Shown: positions 26,073 through 36,682, numbered from the stretch's first letter. The stretch: DNA of 64,000 nt from Chryseobacterium sp. POL2 (GCF_011058315.1 NZ_CP049298.1:1426001-1490000); one strand, 5' to 3'. Notes: a model not told the origin generated them from the sequence alone. A program made the numbers and translations.

Positions 26073-26531
26073 ATGGAAATATTAATTGTAATACTTGTTT
26101 TTACGCTTATGGAAGGAGCCACTTGGCTTATTCACAAATATATTATGCACGGATTTTTATGGATTTTACACCGAGATCATCATGACCACAGCAACGAAGG
26201 TGATTTAGAAAAAAACGATTGGTTTTTTGTCATTTTTGCAGTGCCCACTATTGCGTTGATGTATTTTGGATCATTAGAAAATTTCAATTATTTATTTTTT
26301 ATAGGGTTGGGTATTATGCTCTACGGAATGGCTTACTTTTTTGTGCATGATATTTTTATTCATCAACGGATAAAGTTTTTCACACACACCAAAATCTCTT
26401 ATTTTTTAGCACTTCGCAGGGCTCACAAACAACATCACAAACATTTAGGAAAAGAAGAAGGCGAATGTTTTGGATTTTTATATGTGCCTTTTAAGTATTT
26501 AAAAATGTATTTAAAATCGGCGAAATCATGA
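26073..26531 (+). CDS. crtZ: Beta-carotene hydroxylase CrtZ
   Basis: A 152-residue di-iron membrane hydroxylase of the fatty-acid hydroxylase superfamily, with about four transmembrane helices. Histidine clusters that bind iron are visible as HKYIMHG, HRDHHDHSNEG, HDIFIHQR and RAHKQHHKH. It adds hydroxyl groups to the beta-rings, giving cryptoxanthin and then zeaxanthin. It overlaps crtYcd by 4 bp. Confidence 0.95.
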   Translation: MEILIVILVFTLMEGATWLIHKYIMHGFLWILHRDHHDHSNEGDLEKNDWFFVIFAVPTIALMYFGSLENFNYLFFIGLGIMLYGMAYFFVHDIFIHQRIKFFTHTKISYFLALRRAHKQHHKHLGKEEGECFGFLYVPFKYLKMYLKSAKS

Positions 26532-27226
26532 TGGCTTATACTTACTCACTCATATTGTTTTTCACGATCATCATTTGTTTTATAGCATCTTTTGACAAAA
26601 GAATTCAATTCCATCATCAATTTGGTTCATTCCTAAAAGCTTCCATCATTGTTGCTATTCCTTTTATCGCTTGGGACGTATGGTTTACGGCTCACGGAGT
26701 ATGGTGGTTTAATACAAATTACACACTTGGAATTTCATTTTTGGGTTTGCCTTTGGAAGAAATTTTATTTTTTATTTTTATTCCGTTTTCTTGCATTTTC
26801 ACCTATTACACCATTGACAAATATTACAATTGGGAAGTTTTAAGTGCTTTTAATAATCTATTGGTCTTTATAAACATTATTATTTTGTCGGTTGTAGGTT
26901 TATTGCATACAGATAAAATTTACACCCTTATTACTGCCATAGTTACAATACTTGCATTGATCTATTTGCACTTTATTGCCAAAGTAAATTGGCTGACTAA
27001 AGCATCTTTGGTTTTCACGCTTCTTATGCTTGGTTTTTTCCCAGTTAATGGGATTTTAACCGGGAGTTTTATTGATAATCCGGTTGTTAATTATAATCCA
27101 AAAGATTTTTTGGGAATCCGAATGTTTACCATTCCCATTGAAGATGCCGTTTATGGATATACTCAATTTCTTTTGGTGCTTTATTTCTTTAAAAAATTTC
27201 AGACACAGAAAAATAAAATAAAATAA
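26528..27226 (+). CDS. crtY: Lycopene cyclase, CrtYcd heterodimer-type fusion
   Basis: A 232-residue integral membrane protein with about seven hydrophobic segments and two related halves. Each half has the lycopene cyclase domain signature: WDVWFTAHGVWWFN with LPLEEILFF in the first half and RMFTIPIEDAVYGY in the second. It closes both ends of lycopene to beta-carotene. It is unrelated to the FAD-dependent CrtY of proteobacteria. Last gene of the operon. Confidence 0.93.
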   Translation: MMAYTYSLILFFTIIICFIASFDKRIQFHHQFGSFLKASIIVAIPFIAWDVWFTAHGVWWFNTNYTLGISFLGLPLEEILFFIFIPFSCIFTYYTIDKYYNWEVLSAFNNLLVFINIIILSVVGLLHTDKIYTLITAIVTILALIYLHFIAKVNWLTKASLVFTLLMLGFFPVNGILTGSFIDNPVVNYNPKDFLGIRMFTIPIEDAVYGYTQFLLVLYFFKKFQTQKNKIK

Positions 27227-27284
27227 AACAGAGCCTTAAAATACGGAACGGAATAGCTATTTTAGAACCTTAATTATAGGCGAA

Positions 27285-27578
27285 ATGTATTATACGAGCA
27301 TATTCAACGGTCAAAAAATGGCTGTGTATCTCCCGAATATTTTTTACTGCTATTGGATAGGCCTTTTCCATTTAAGATTTGATTTATTTTGTACTTTATT
27401 TCGGAATAAGTTTATTAAGTATGGATATAAAAGAAAAAATACCGTAAAGCTGGCCAGTTTGTTTTTTTCTTTCGTGGTTTGCCAAAAACCTTTGGATAAT
27501 CGTCTGATACATGACTACACTTTAGCTTCGGTTGTTTTAGTAATTTTATTTTTTACCGTGCCGAAAATTGTAATATAA
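27285..27578 (+). CDS. Doubtful short ORF downstream of the carotenoid operon
   Basis: A 97-codon frame that is hydrophobic near the N-terminus and the C-terminus (LASVVLVILFFTVPKIVI). I do not recognise a family. The codon pattern is irregular and other frames here also show hydrophobic runs, so it may be the decayed remnant of a membrane-protein gene rather than a working one. Confidence 0.25.
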   Translation: MYYTSIFNGQKMAVYLPNIFYCYWIGLFHLRFDLFCTLFRNKFIKYGYKRKNTVKLASLFFSFVVCQKPLDNRLIHDYTLASVVLVILFFTVPKIVI

Positions 27579-28200
27579 ACAAGATGGAAAAATCGATCAT
27601 GAAAATATTAGTCAAGTAAATAATTATGCAAGAATAAAGTTTTAAAAGATAATTTCAAATCTAAAATGCTCAATTCCAAATTATTGATTGTTTTATCATG
27701 TATTTTGAATATAGAAACTTCACTAAATTTTCACAAATGCTGTTTTTAAGGAAATAAACTAAAAATAAATAGGCAAAATTTAGCATGTACATGTGAAATC
27801 TATCAATGATTATCGTTAAGACTAGAAACTGCTATATATTTAATTTACAGAAATATAGAAATAAAAAATAGAACAAATACAATTTCTATATTATCAATAA
27901 AAAATACCTAAGCCTTTATCCATCGACGTGCGCCACGACGAAATTTCAATACAAATTTAGAAAGAAAACTCTTGCAGCAGCTTAATCTTATGCTACTTTT
28001 ATACGCCTTTACTATATCTCAGTAGCTTTATTTTAGATTCTGCATCGGAGACTAAGTTTAGAGAAAACAGGAATTTAAAGGAAAAGCGAAAACATTTTTT
28101 ACTGATATAGGTTTCAGATTTTTTCGCAAAATTTCCAAGTCAATCAGAGATTAATTTCCCTAGACAAAAAATGATAAATCATCACTTGTGTTTTTAATTG
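27579..28200. other. Gene-free AT-rich spacer
   Basis: About 620 bp between the carotenoid operon and the catalase 3' end. All frames have frequent stops and I see no RNA gene or strong hairpin. A short GC-richer patch near 27922-27942 may be leftover coding DNA, but I cannot assign it. Confidence 0.6.
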
Positions 28201-30318
28201 TTATTTTTCCATATCTAGCTCACGTTGCCAATAACGGTGTTTTTTCATGAGATCAATCAACTGTGTGGTCCATTCTTTAGCATCTTTTTCTTGAATAATT
28301 CCTTTATCCACTTTTATATCAGACTTTTCTATTAATTTTTCAGTTCCTGAAGCAAAAGCAATGGCCTTGCAGTGCATAAATGCATCTTTTAACCATTCAA
28401 AATAATCAGGATTATTATAAAGCGTATCAACGGATGGTCCATTAGGCGTGTACAATGCGTCATACAGTACAGATGCATCAGTTTTATACGTGTTTTTGAT
28501 AGTGGTAGTTTCTCCTTCTTCAAATTTTAAAGCCCCCACTTTTTCTCCAATGAGTACAGCTTCAGCCCCTTGATTTTCTAAAATTGTTTTCAAAGCATCT
28601 ATACTTTTTTTCGAAACTCCGTCTGCTACCAAAAAAGCTACTTTTCTAGTTGCGATACTCCCCTCACCGTCTTTCACTTTCATGCTAAGCGCTTCAGATT
28701 TTTCAACCTCTAGCTTTTTGCCTTCAATAGGATAATTAGGGTGATTCTGACGAGCAAATTGCAATGTCAATTCATCTAAATCTTTTGGCGGCGTAATGTT
28801 TAAATTCTTTCCGACCTCTGACGCTAATTTGGGATCAATTTGATTAAGAATAGCGACTTGTCTTTCTCGAATTTTGGTATCTTTTACTTTAGACAATTCA
28901 AATGATAAAGCTTTAATGATGTGCAATTGTTCAATTTCCGATTGAGAATTAAAAAACAACCTCGCCTGAGAAAAATGGTCTGCGAAAGAATCTGAACGCT
29001 CACGCACTTTTCTAGCATTTATTTTTTCCTGATGCGACTGAAAACCCGTTTCACCTTTTAACATAGCATGATAAGGACATCCCGAAGCTTGGCTGTTGGG
29101 GAAATAAGAAACATTTCCTTTCAAGATATCTATCCTAGAACTTCCATCTTTCTGATTGTTGGATTTTTGGTTTACAGATCTATTGATTGGAATTTCGTGG
29201 AAATTACCACCCAAACGATAATTTTGCGTGTCCATATAAGAAAAAATTCTTCCTTGCAATAGAGGATCATTAGAAACATCTATTCCTGGAACCAATCTGC
29301 CTGGATCAAAGGCTGCCTGCTCCGTTTCTGCGAAGAAATTTTCTGGATTTTTATTCAACGTCATGGTTCCTAAAATTGTTACAGGAACCAATTCTTCGGG
29401 CACCAATTTTGTAGGATCCAAGATATCGAAGGAATATTTTAATTCATCCTCTTCTGGAATCAATTGTACGCCCAAATCCCATTGTGGAAAGTTAGCCTTG
29501 TCGATATTTTCCCACAATTCTTCGCGATGAAAATCTGAATTGTAGCCCGAAATTTTTTGGGCCTCATTCCAAGCTACGCCATGAACTCCCAATTTGGGTT
29601 TCCAATGGAATTTCACAAAAGTGCCTTTTCCTTCTTTATTCACCAATTTAAAACTGTGAACTCCGAAACCTTCCATCATTCTTAGAGAACGTGGTATTGC
29701 ACGGTCCGACATTATCCACATAATCATGTGCGCAGATTCTGGAATTAAAGAAATAAAATCCCAAAACGTATCATGTGCGGAAGCCGCCTGAGGAATTTCC
29801 TTATTGGGCTCTGGTTTTACAGCATGTACTAAGTCTGGAAAATTCATGGCATCCTGTATAAAAAACACAGGAATGTTGTTTCCTACCAAATCATAATTGC
29901 CTTCCTCGGTATAAAATTTTACCGAAAATCCTCTTACATCTCTCGCTAAATCTGTAGACCCTTTGAAACCTGCAACCGTTGAAAATCTTACGAACACTGG
30001 TGTTTTCACTCCCATTTGAAGGAACTGTGCAGTAGTATATTGCGAAATATCGGCTTTCATCTCGAAAACGCCATGAGCTGCACTTCCTCTCGCATGTACC
30101 ACACGTTCCGGAATTCTTTCGCGATCAAAATGCATCATTTTATCGAAATAGATATGATCCTGTTGCAAAGACGGTCCTCTATTACCAACCTTCAAAGAGT
30201 TGTTATTGTCATAAATAGGAACGCCGTCATTGGTGGTTAATATCTTCCCTATATTATCAGTCAGATGCTCCTCTAGCTGATTAGTTTTTATATTATTTTT
30301 ACCTGTATTTTTTTCCAT
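28201..30318 (-). CDS. katE: Large-subunit (clade 2) monofunctional catalase, HPII-type
   Basis: A 705-residue heme catalase that dismutates hydrogen peroxide. The catalytic His lies in VVHARGSAAHGVFE near residue 75, with an Asn in the NYDLVGNNIPVFFIQD region. The proximal heme Tyr is in RIFSYMDTQNYRL near residue 361. The extra C-terminal domain (from about residue 555; KVAFLVADGVSKKSIDAL) has the flavodoxin/DJ-1-like fold typical of large catalases. It follows the DUF892 gene by 31 bp, probably in one operon. Confidence 0.95.
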   Translation of the reverse strand: MEKNTGKNNIKTNQLEEHLTDNIGKILTTNDGVPIYDNNNSLKVGNRGPSLQQDHIYFDKMMHFDRERIPERVVHARGSAAHGVFEMKADISQYTTAQFLQMGVKTPVFVRFSTVAGFKGSTDLARDVRGFSVKFYTEEGNYDLVGNNIPVFFIQDAMNFPDLVHAVKPEPNKEIPQAASAHDTFWDFISLIPESAHMIMWIMSDRAIPRSLRMMEGFGVHSFKLVNKEGKGTFVKFHWKPKLGVHGVAWNEAQKISGYNSDFHREELWENIDKANFPQWDLGVQLIPEEDELKYSFDILDPTKLVPEELVPVTILGTMTLNKNPENFFAETEQAAFDPGRLVPGIDVSNDPLLQGRIFSYMDTQNYRLGGNFHEIPINRSVNQKSNNQKDGSSRIDILKGNVSYFPNSQASGCPYHAMLKGETGFQSHQEKINARKVRERSDSFADHFSQARLFFNSQSEIEQLHIIKALSFELSKVKDTKIRERQVAILNQIDPKLASEVGKNLNITPPKDLDELTLQFARQNHPNYPIEGKKLEVEKSEALSMKVKDGEGSIATRKVAFLVADGVSKKSIDALKTILENQGAEAVLIGEKVGALKFEEGETTTIKNTYKTDASVLYDALYTPNGPSVDTLYNNPDYFEWLKDAFMHCKAIAFASGTEKLIEKSDIKVDKGIIQEKDAKEWTTQLIDLMKKHRYWQRELDMEK

Positions 30319-30349
30319 AATTAAGATTTTAGTGTTGTGTGTGCGTGTG

Positions 30350-30892
30350 TTATTTAGCTTTAATATTAATTTCAGAAGTAGCTAATTTCGAAAGTAATTT
30401 GTCCGCATTTTTTTCTTGCTTTAAGATAGAATTAAGCAATTTTTTGGCTTCCGTATGTTTTAGTAATCCCGCATAAGAAATCATAGTTCCATACGATGCA
30501 ATTTCATAGTGTTCGGCTTTTTGACAAGCAGCTATAATACCTGCATCACGCACTGCTCCAAGCTGTGTTTCTTCTAAAACACCTTTACCCTCTTCTATAA
30601 TACCTGCCATGGCATCGCATTTTTCTTCTTCATCTTTTACTCCTCCAATAGATTTGAATACTGCTTTTAATATTTTTATGTGTTCAGCAGTTTCCTTTCG
30701 ATGGTCATCGAGTGCTTTTTTCAGATGGGTTGAGGTTGCATTTTTAGACATTTTGGGTAAGGTTTTGTACAAGGCATTCTCTGCCAATAGTGCATCTTTC
30801 AGACAACTTTCAAAAAGATCATCCAAAGTTGTAGCGGCATCTTTCTTAGCTGCTATTTTTGAGGTTGATTTTAGAAGGCGATTTTTTCCCAT
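30350..30892 (-). CDS. DUF892 (YciE/YciF-type) ferritin-like protein
   Basis: A 180-residue four-helix-bundle protein. The helices LFESCLKDALLAENALYKTL, KALDDHRKETAEHIKILKAV and CQKAEHYEIASYGTMISYAG provide Glu and His residues in the pattern expected for a di-iron site. The first 20 residues are Lys-rich and may be flexible. Family members are stress-induced, but their reaction is not established. Placement directly upstream of catalase points to an oxidative-stress role. Confidence 0.88.
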   Translation of the reverse strand: MGKNRLLKSTSKIAAKKDAATTLDDLFESCLKDALLAENALYKTLPKMSKNATSTHLKKALDDHRKETAEHIKILKAVFKSIGGVKDEEEKCDAMAGIIEEGKGVLEETQLGAVRDAGIIAACQKAEHYEIASYGTMISYAGLLKHTEAKKLLNSILKQEKNADKLLSKLATSEINIKAK

Positions 30893-31107
30893 TAGATATG
30901 GACTTCTTGGTTACTTTCATAATTATCATTTAAAAGTTTAATTTATGACGAAACTGTGGAATACACAGTGGAATTAATGGAATACAAAACATCTTTATTA
31001 TCATAAAACATCAATTAATGTGCCGAAAAAATGATTTTTTGTTAACAAAAACATAATTTAAATATTAATAATTTAAATTACTAAAGGCATAGTAATTGTA
31101 GGGTAAA

Positions 31108-31638
31108 ATGAAAATTAACAATATGGGAAATGCACAATCTCCAACAGAAAATCTTAGCGGAACTAAGGCTATCAGTAAAATTAAAGACATTGCAGAGGGG
31201 GCAGGTACATGCTTCTTCACAACCTTAATTGGTGAAAATTCTTCGAGCAGACCAATGGCCTTACAATCAGTAGATGAGCAAGGAAATCTTTGGTTTCTGA
31301 GTGATATTACGTCGGACAAAAATCAAGAAATTGAACACGACAATCATGTGGAATTGTACTTTATGAACAATTCAAAATATGAATATATAATGGTGAAAGG
31401 AAATGCTGTTGCTACTCAAGATAAAACTTTGATAGATAAATATTGGTCAAATTTTGCCAACGCATGGTTTGAAGGCAAAGACGACCCCAATGTTAGCCTT
31501 ATAAAGGTTACCCCCAAAGAAGGATATTATTACGAAACTAAAGAAAATAAAATAGTAGCAATGTCTAAAATGCTTTTCTCCGCGGTCACGGGAAGTAGTA
31601 TAGAAGATGGCGGTGTGGAAGGTCAATTGAATTTATAA
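31108..31638 (+). CDS. Pyridoxamine 5'-phosphate oxidase-like flavin protein (general stress protein 26 type)
   Basis: A 176-residue split-barrel FMN-binding protein: GTCFFTTLIGENSSSRPMAL, NLWFLSDITSDKNQEIEHD and HVELYFMNNSKYEYIMVKG follow the strand order of the family. The C-terminal extension (MSKMLFSAVTGSSIEDGGVE) is typical of the GSP26 group. Its physiological reaction is unknown. It ends 3 bp before the ligase-associated exonuclease, which suggests it is the first gene of that DNA-repair operon. Confidence 0.87.
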   Translation: MKINNMGNAQSPTENLSGTKAISKIKDIAEGAGTCFFTTLIGENSSSRPMALQSVDEQGNLWFLSDITSDKNQEIEHDNHVELYFMNNSKYEYIMVKGNAVATQDKTLIDKYWSNFANAWFEGKDDPNVSLIKVTPKEGYYYETKENKIVAMSKMLFSAVTGSSIEDGGVEGQLNL

Positions 31639-31641
31639 TTA

Positions 31642-32646
31642 ATGCTGCTAAAATTCACTTCTAAAGGCATTTACTGTATTCCTGGAAAATTTTATATAGA
31701 CCCTTGGAAACCAGTTGATTTAGCTGTTATCACTCATGGTCACGCCGATCATGCCCGAAGTGGAATGAAAAAATATTTATGCCATCACTTTACCAAACCT
31801 ATTTTATATTCCAGAATTGGTAGTAACATTGAATGTCAAAGTGTGGAATATGGAGAAACTCTCAATATTAATGGAGTAAAAGTTTCCCTTCATCCCGCTG
31901 GTCACATTATTGGTTCAGCACAAATTCGCATGGAATATAAAGGCTATGTTTCCGTCATTTCTGGTGATTATAAAATTCAAAATGATGGTATTTCCACCCC
32001 TTTTGAATCTGTAAAATGCAACGAGTTTGTCTCTGAAAGCACCTTTGGACTTCCCATCTACAACTGGTTTTCTGTGGAAGAACAGGAAAAACAAATGCGC
32101 AACTGGGTACAACAGAATAAAGCCAATGGGAAAACCTCCGTATTCATCGGCTATTCTTTAGGTAAATCGCAAAGAATTATGAAAGCTTTGGAAGGTTTGG
32201 ATGAATTGAATGTGCATTATTCCATCGCAAAGCTCAATGAAGCCTATAAAAGTGTTGGTGTAAATCTACCCGACTACAAAACCATCGATTTACGAGAAGA
32301 TAAAAAACATCTGGACGGAAAAATTGTATTACTTCCACCCGCTCTCATTGATAATCCTGCCATGAAGAAAATTCCCAATTTGGCGTATGCCATTTGTTCA
32401 GGATGGATGCAGATTCGAGGAGCCAGACGTTGGCGAAGTGCAGATGCAGGTTTTGCCATAAGCGATCATGCCGATTGGCAAGGTCTCATTACTGCCATCA
32501 AAGCTACGGAAGCGGAAAAAGTACATATCACACACGGACAAACCGCTGTTTTTTCAAAATATTTGAATGAAATTGGAATTTTTGCTGATGAAGTGAAAAC
32601 CGAATACGGAAATGATGAAGAAACTCCAGAATTAGAGTCAGAATGA
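31642..32646 (+). CDS. Ligase-associated DNA exonuclease, metallo-beta-lactamase fold
   Basis: A 334-residue nuclease of the beta-CASP/SNM1-like class found with ATP-dependent ligase and Lhr helicase genes. The metal-binding HxHxDH motif reads THGHADHARSG near residue 36. A further His is in HPAGHIIGSAQIRM, with SGDYK after it. It probably trims DNA ends before ligation. It overlaps the ligase gene by 4 bp. Confidence 0.93.
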   Translation: MLLKFTSKGIYCIPGKFYIDPWKPVDLAVITHGHADHARSGMKKYLCHHFTKPILYSRIGSNIECQSVEYGETLNINGVKVSLHPAGHIIGSAQIRMEYKGYVSVISGDYKIQNDGISTPFESVKCNEFVSESTFGLPIYNWFSVEEQEKQMRNWVQQNKANGKTSVFIGYSLGKSQRIMKALEGLDELNVHYSIAKLNEAYKSVGVNLPDYKTIDLREDKKHLDGKIVLLPPALIDNPAMKKIPNLAYAICSGWMQIRGARRWRSADAGFAISDHADWQGLITAIKATEAEKVHITHGQTAVFSKYLNEIGIFADEVKTEYGNDEETPELESE

Positions 32647-34223
32647 AAGATTTTGCCACTTTAATAAACGCTTTTGATAGCACTAATAAAACTTCCTTGA
32701 AACAGGAAGCTATTTTACGTTTTTTGGATGAAGCGAGCTCTCAGGATAAATTGTGGTTTTTGGCTTTGTTTACGGGTAAAAAGCCCAAGCGGAATGTCAA
32801 TTCTACTTTTATGAAGCAATGGGCGATGGAAGTGGCAAATATTCCTGAATGGCTCTTTGTTGAAAGCTATTCTTCCGTTGGAGATTTGGGAGAAACCATT
32901 TCACTTTTGCTTCCCGAACCTAGTCATAAAATTGAACTTTCTCTTTCGGAATGGATGGAGAAAATTATGGCATTAAAAGACTTTTCGGAAGATCAAAAAA
33001 AACAGTTTGTATTAGAGGCGTGGAGAAGTTTAAATTCCATTGAGCGGTTTATTTTTAATAAATTATTAGGTGGAAGCTTTAGAATTGGTGTTTCCTCCAA
33101 AACTTTAATTAATACCTTAGCTAAATACTATCAATTGGATGCCACAGCCGTTGCACATAGCATTATGGGCGATTGGAATCCGCAAGAAATTGATTTTGAT
33201 GCATTAATAAAAGGCGAATATACCGACACCAATTTATCAAAACCTTATCCTTTTTGTTTGGCGTATGCTTTGGAAAAAAAATTGGAAGATTTGGGTTCCG
33301 AAGACGAGTGGCAGGTGGAATATAAATGGGACGGAATCCGAGGACAAATGATTAAAAGAAATGAGGAAATTTTCATTTGGTCCCGTGGTGAAGAATTGGT
33401 CACTGCACAATTTCCTGAAATTGAAGATGAACTCAAAAGTTGGAAGGGAAATTTTGTTTTGGATGGTGAAATTTTAGCATTTAAAGACAATTCCGTACTC
33501 AATTTTAACGAATTACAAAAACGTTTGAACAGAAAATCTTTAACCAAAAAAATGTTGGAAGAAATTCCCATAGTGGTTTTTGTATATGATTTATTGGAGT
33601 TTGAAGGTGAAGATTATCGTGAAAAGCCACTTAGTTTAAGACGAGAAAAATTAGAAAAGCTTCTTCAAAATAATCCTTCAGAAAGAATAGTTCTTTCAAA
33701 AATTATCAATTTTAAAAACTGGAATAATCTTCCTGAAATTCGGGAAAATTCCAGAGAAATTAACAGCGAGGGTTTAATGTTAAAAAAAAATTCTTCTCCG
33801 TATCACACGGGCAGAAAAAAAGGCGATTGGTGGAAATGGAAAATAGATCCTTTAACTCTTGATGCCGTGCTTATTTACGCCCAAAAAGGGAGCGGCAGAA
33901 GAAGTGCTTATTACACCGACTACACTTTTGCCGTAAAAAAAGAAGGTAAACTGGTCACTATTGCCAAAGCGTATTCTGGCTTAACGGATAAAGAAATTCA
34001 GGAAGTCAGCAAATTTATTTCTAAAAATGTATTGGAGAAATTTGGTCCCGTAAGAACCGTAAAACCCGAACTCGTTTTTGAAATCGCTTTTGAAGGAATT
34101 GGCTACAGCAGTCGTCACAAATCGGGAGTAGCATTGCGTTTTCCAAGAATTGTGCGTTGGCGAAGAGATAAAAAAGTAGACGAAATAGATGATATTGAAG
34201 ACATTAAAAAACTAATAACGTGA
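32643..34223 (+). CDS. ATP-dependent DNA ligase of the Lhr-associated repair cluster
   Basis: A 526-residue ligase. An N-terminal DNA-binding domain (about 1-200) precedes the nucleotidyltransferase domain, with motif I EYKWDGIRGQ (the AMP-accepting Lys) and motif IV EGLMLKK. A C-terminal OB-fold ends with RWRRDKKVDEID. Bacteria also have the NAD-dependent LigA for replication; this family is linked to repair. It is coupled to both neighbours by overlapping start and stop codons. Confidence 0.94.
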   Translation: MKDFATLINAFDSTNKTSLKQEAILRFLDEASSQDKLWFLALFTGKKPKRNVNSTFMKQWAMEVANIPEWLFVESYSSVGDLGETISLLLPEPSHKIELSLSEWMEKIMALKDFSEDQKKQFVLEAWRSLNSIERFIFNKLLGGSFRIGVSSKTLINTLAKYYQLDATAVAHSIMGDWNPQEIDFDALIKGEYTDTNLSKPYPFCLAYALEKKLEDLGSEDEWQVEYKWDGIRGQMIKRNEEIFIWSRGEELVTAQFPEIEDELKSWKGNFVLDGEILAFKDNSVLNFNELQKRLNRKSLTKKMLEEIPIVVFVYDLLEFEGEDYREKPLSLRREKLEKLLQNNPSERIVLSKIINFKNWNNLPEIRENSREINSEGLMLKKNSSPYHTGRKKGDWWKWKIDPLTLDAVLIYAQKGSGRRSAYYTDYTFAVKKEGKLVTIAKAYSGLTDKEIQEVSKFISKNVLEKFGPVRTVKPELVFEIAFEGIGYSSRHKSGVALRFPRIVRWRRDKKVDEIDDIEDIKKLIT

Positions 34224-36682
34224 CCCAAAAATTTGAGCAATCCGAAGGTTTTCAAATCATCCAAAAATGGTTGAATGAGAAAGGAATGTCGCCATTTTCT
34301 TTTCAGAAGGAAACATGGCAACGCTTTTCTAATGGTTACTCTGGAATGGTGATTGCGCCAACAGGTTTTGGGAAAACTTATTCCGTATTCATTGCGATAC
34401 TCATCGATTTTTTTAATCAACCCGAAAAATATAAATCAGGTCTAAAACTGCTTTGGGTCACACCACTCCGTTCATTAGCAAAAGACTTGGCAAGAGCCAT
34501 GCAAGAAGCCATTGACGAAATTGGTTTAGATTGGACCGTTGAAGTGCGAAACGGCGATACCGATCCCCAAATAAAGCAACGACAAAGCAAAATCATGCCC
34601 GATATTTTGCTCGTAACTCCCGAAAGTTTGCATCTGCTATTGGCTCAAAAAGACAATCAAAGATTTTTTAAAAATCTAAAATGTATCGCCGTTGATGAAT
34701 GGCATGAGTTGTTGAGTACCAAACGTGGCGTCATGGTGGAATTGGCTTTGGTTGTTCTTAAACATCGCAATCCACTCATTAAAATTTGGGGAATCACAGC
34801 AACCATTGGAAATCTTGATGAAGCTTTAGAAGTTTTGATTCCCAATTCCCATAAAAGAACAAAAGTGGTTGCCAAAGAGCAAAAGAAAATTGAAATCCTC
34901 TCCGTATATCCGCCAGAAGTTGAAATTTTACCTTGGGCAGGGCATTTGGGCGGGAAATTAATGAATGAAGTCGTACCCATTATTCTGAACTCCAAATCTA
35001 CTTTGGTTTTTACCAACACTCGAAGTCAGGCAGAAATGTGGTATCAACTTTTGTTGGAAGTCTATCCTGATTTCGCGGGTCAAATTGCTCTTCATCACGG
35101 TTCTATTGATGTGGATTTGAGAAATTGGGTGGAAGAAAATCTTAGTAATGGAACTTTAAAAGCCGTAGTTTCTACCTCGTCTTTGGATTTAGGTGTGGAT
35201 TTTAAACCTGTGGACACCGTCATTCAAATTGGTTCTAGTAAAGGTGTTGCGAGGTTTATGCAACGTGCAGGAAGAAGCGGCCACTCCCCTTTTGAAACTT
35301 CAAAAATCTATTTTGTTCCCACTCATTCTTTAGAACTTATTGAAGCTGCAGCGCTTAAAGAAGCAGTTAAAAATAAAGTGATTGAAAAACGTGAACCCTT
35401 TGTTTTAGCATATGATGTTATGGTTCAATTTCTAGTTAGTTTAGCTTTAGGCGGCGGTTTTTATGCGGATGAAATGTATCCTGTTATCCAAAAAACCTTT
35501 GCTTTTTCTGAAATGACTGAAGAAGAATGGCAATGGTGCATTTATTTCATCACACAAGGTGGAAAAACAGGAAAAAACTATGAAGAATTTCATAAAGTGG
35601 TAAAACAAGATGATGGAAAATTAGTGGTTGAAAAAAGGAAAATCGGAATGCTACACCGCATGAATATTGGCGTTATTGTAAGTGATTCCATGTTGAGGGT
35701 GAAATTTCTCTCTGGTGGTTATATTGGGATGATAGAGGAATATTTTATATCAAAACTACATAAAGGTGATAAATTTATTTTGGCCGGTCGGGTTTTAGAA
35801 TATGCAATGCTAAAAGAAATGACGGTTTATGTAAAATTATCCAGCGGAAAAGCTATCACTCCCAGTTGGTTGGGTGGAAGATTGCCTCTTTCTTCTAATC
35901 TCAGTTTTTTTTTAAGGAAAAAATTAGCCGAATCTTTATCTCCAAACTCAAGGGAAAAGGAACTGAAATTTTTGCATCCTTTATTGGCTAATCAAAATGA
36001 AAATTCCCACATTCCCAAAGAAGATGAATTTTTAGTGGAGCAAATAAAAACCAGAGAAGGCTATCATCTCTTTTTTTATCCATTTGAAGGACGTTTGGTG
36101 CATGAAGTGATGTCTGCATTATTGGCATATAGAATCTCAAAATTATACCCCATTAGTTTCTCAATGGCGATGAATGATTATGGTTTTGAATTGTTTTCTG
36201 ATCGGGAAATTATATTAACAGATGAAGAGCTGAAACAGGTTCTTTCCAGAGAAAATCTGATGCAAGATGTGGTTAGTAGCGTAAATGCTGCTGAAATGGC
36301 GAAACGGAAATTTAGAGATATTGCCGTCATATCGGGATTAGTGGTACAAACAATGCCAGGAAGACAGATCAATAATAAATCTTTACAATCCTCGTCGGGA
36401 ATTATATTTTCTGTTTTAGAAGAGCACGATCCCGAGAATTTATTATTGAGACAAGCTTACACGGAGGTTTTTAATCAGCAATTAGAAGAAGGACGGTTAA
36501 TCGCCGCATTTGACAGAATAGAAAAAAGTAAAATTATTTACATACATTCGGATCGATTTTCACCACTTAGTTTCCCTATAAAAGTGGATAGTTTGCGTCA
36601 ATCTTTATCCAGTGAAGATTTGGCAACGAGAATAAAAAAAATGCAAGAAGCCAACATAAAAAAGAAAAGTAAAACAAAATGA
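34220..36682 (+). CDS. Ligase-associated DEXH-box DNA helicase (Lhr-like)
   Basis: An 820-residue superfamily 2 helicase with a GTG start inside the ligase stop region (GTGA). Walker A reads APTGFGKTYS, Walker B AVDEWHELL, motif III ITATIGN, and motif VI MQRAGRSGHSP. The C-terminal half matches the Lhr-core extension. It likely translocates 3'-5' on single-stranded DNA and works with the neighbouring nuclease and ligase in repair. It overlaps pdeM by 4 bp. Confidence 0.94.
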   Translation: MTQKFEQSEGFQIIQKWLNEKGMSPFSFQKETWQRFSNGYSGMVIAPTGFGKTYSVFIAILIDFFNQPEKYKSGLKLLWVTPLRSLAKDLARAMQEAIDEIGLDWTVEVRNGDTDPQIKQRQSKIMPDILLVTPESLHLLLAQKDNQRFFKNLKCIAVDEWHELLSTKRGVMVELALVVLKHRNPLIKIWGITATIGNLDEALEVLIPNSHKRTKVVAKEQKKIEILSVYPPEVEILPWAGHLGGKLMNEVVPIILNSKSTLVFTNTRSQAEMWYQLLLEVYPDFAGQIALHHGSIDVDLRNWVEENLSNGTLKAVVSTSSLDLGVDFKPVDTVIQIGSSKGVARFMQRAGRSGHSPFETSKIYFVPTHSLELIEAAALKEAVKNKVIEKREPFVLAYDVMVQFLVSLALGGGFYADEMYPVIQKTFAFSEMTEEEWQWCIYFITQGGKTGKNYEEFHKVVKQDDGKLVVEKRKIGMLHRMNIGVIVSDSMLRVKFLSGGYIGMIEEYFISKLHKGDKFILAGRVLEYAMLKEMTVYVKLSSGKAITPSWLGGRLPLSSNLSFFLRKKLAESLSPNSREKELKFLHPLLANQNENSHIPKEDEFLVEQIKTREGYHLFFYPFEGRLVHEVMSALLAYRISKLYPISFSMAMNDYGFELFSDREIILTDEELKQVLSRENLMQDVVSSVNAAEMAKRKFRDIAVISGLVVQTMPGRQINNKSLQSSSGIIFSVLEEHDPENLLLRQAYTEVFNQQLEEGRLIAAFDRIEKSKIIYIHSDRFSPLSFPIKVDSLRQSLSSEDLATRIKKMQEANIKKKSKTK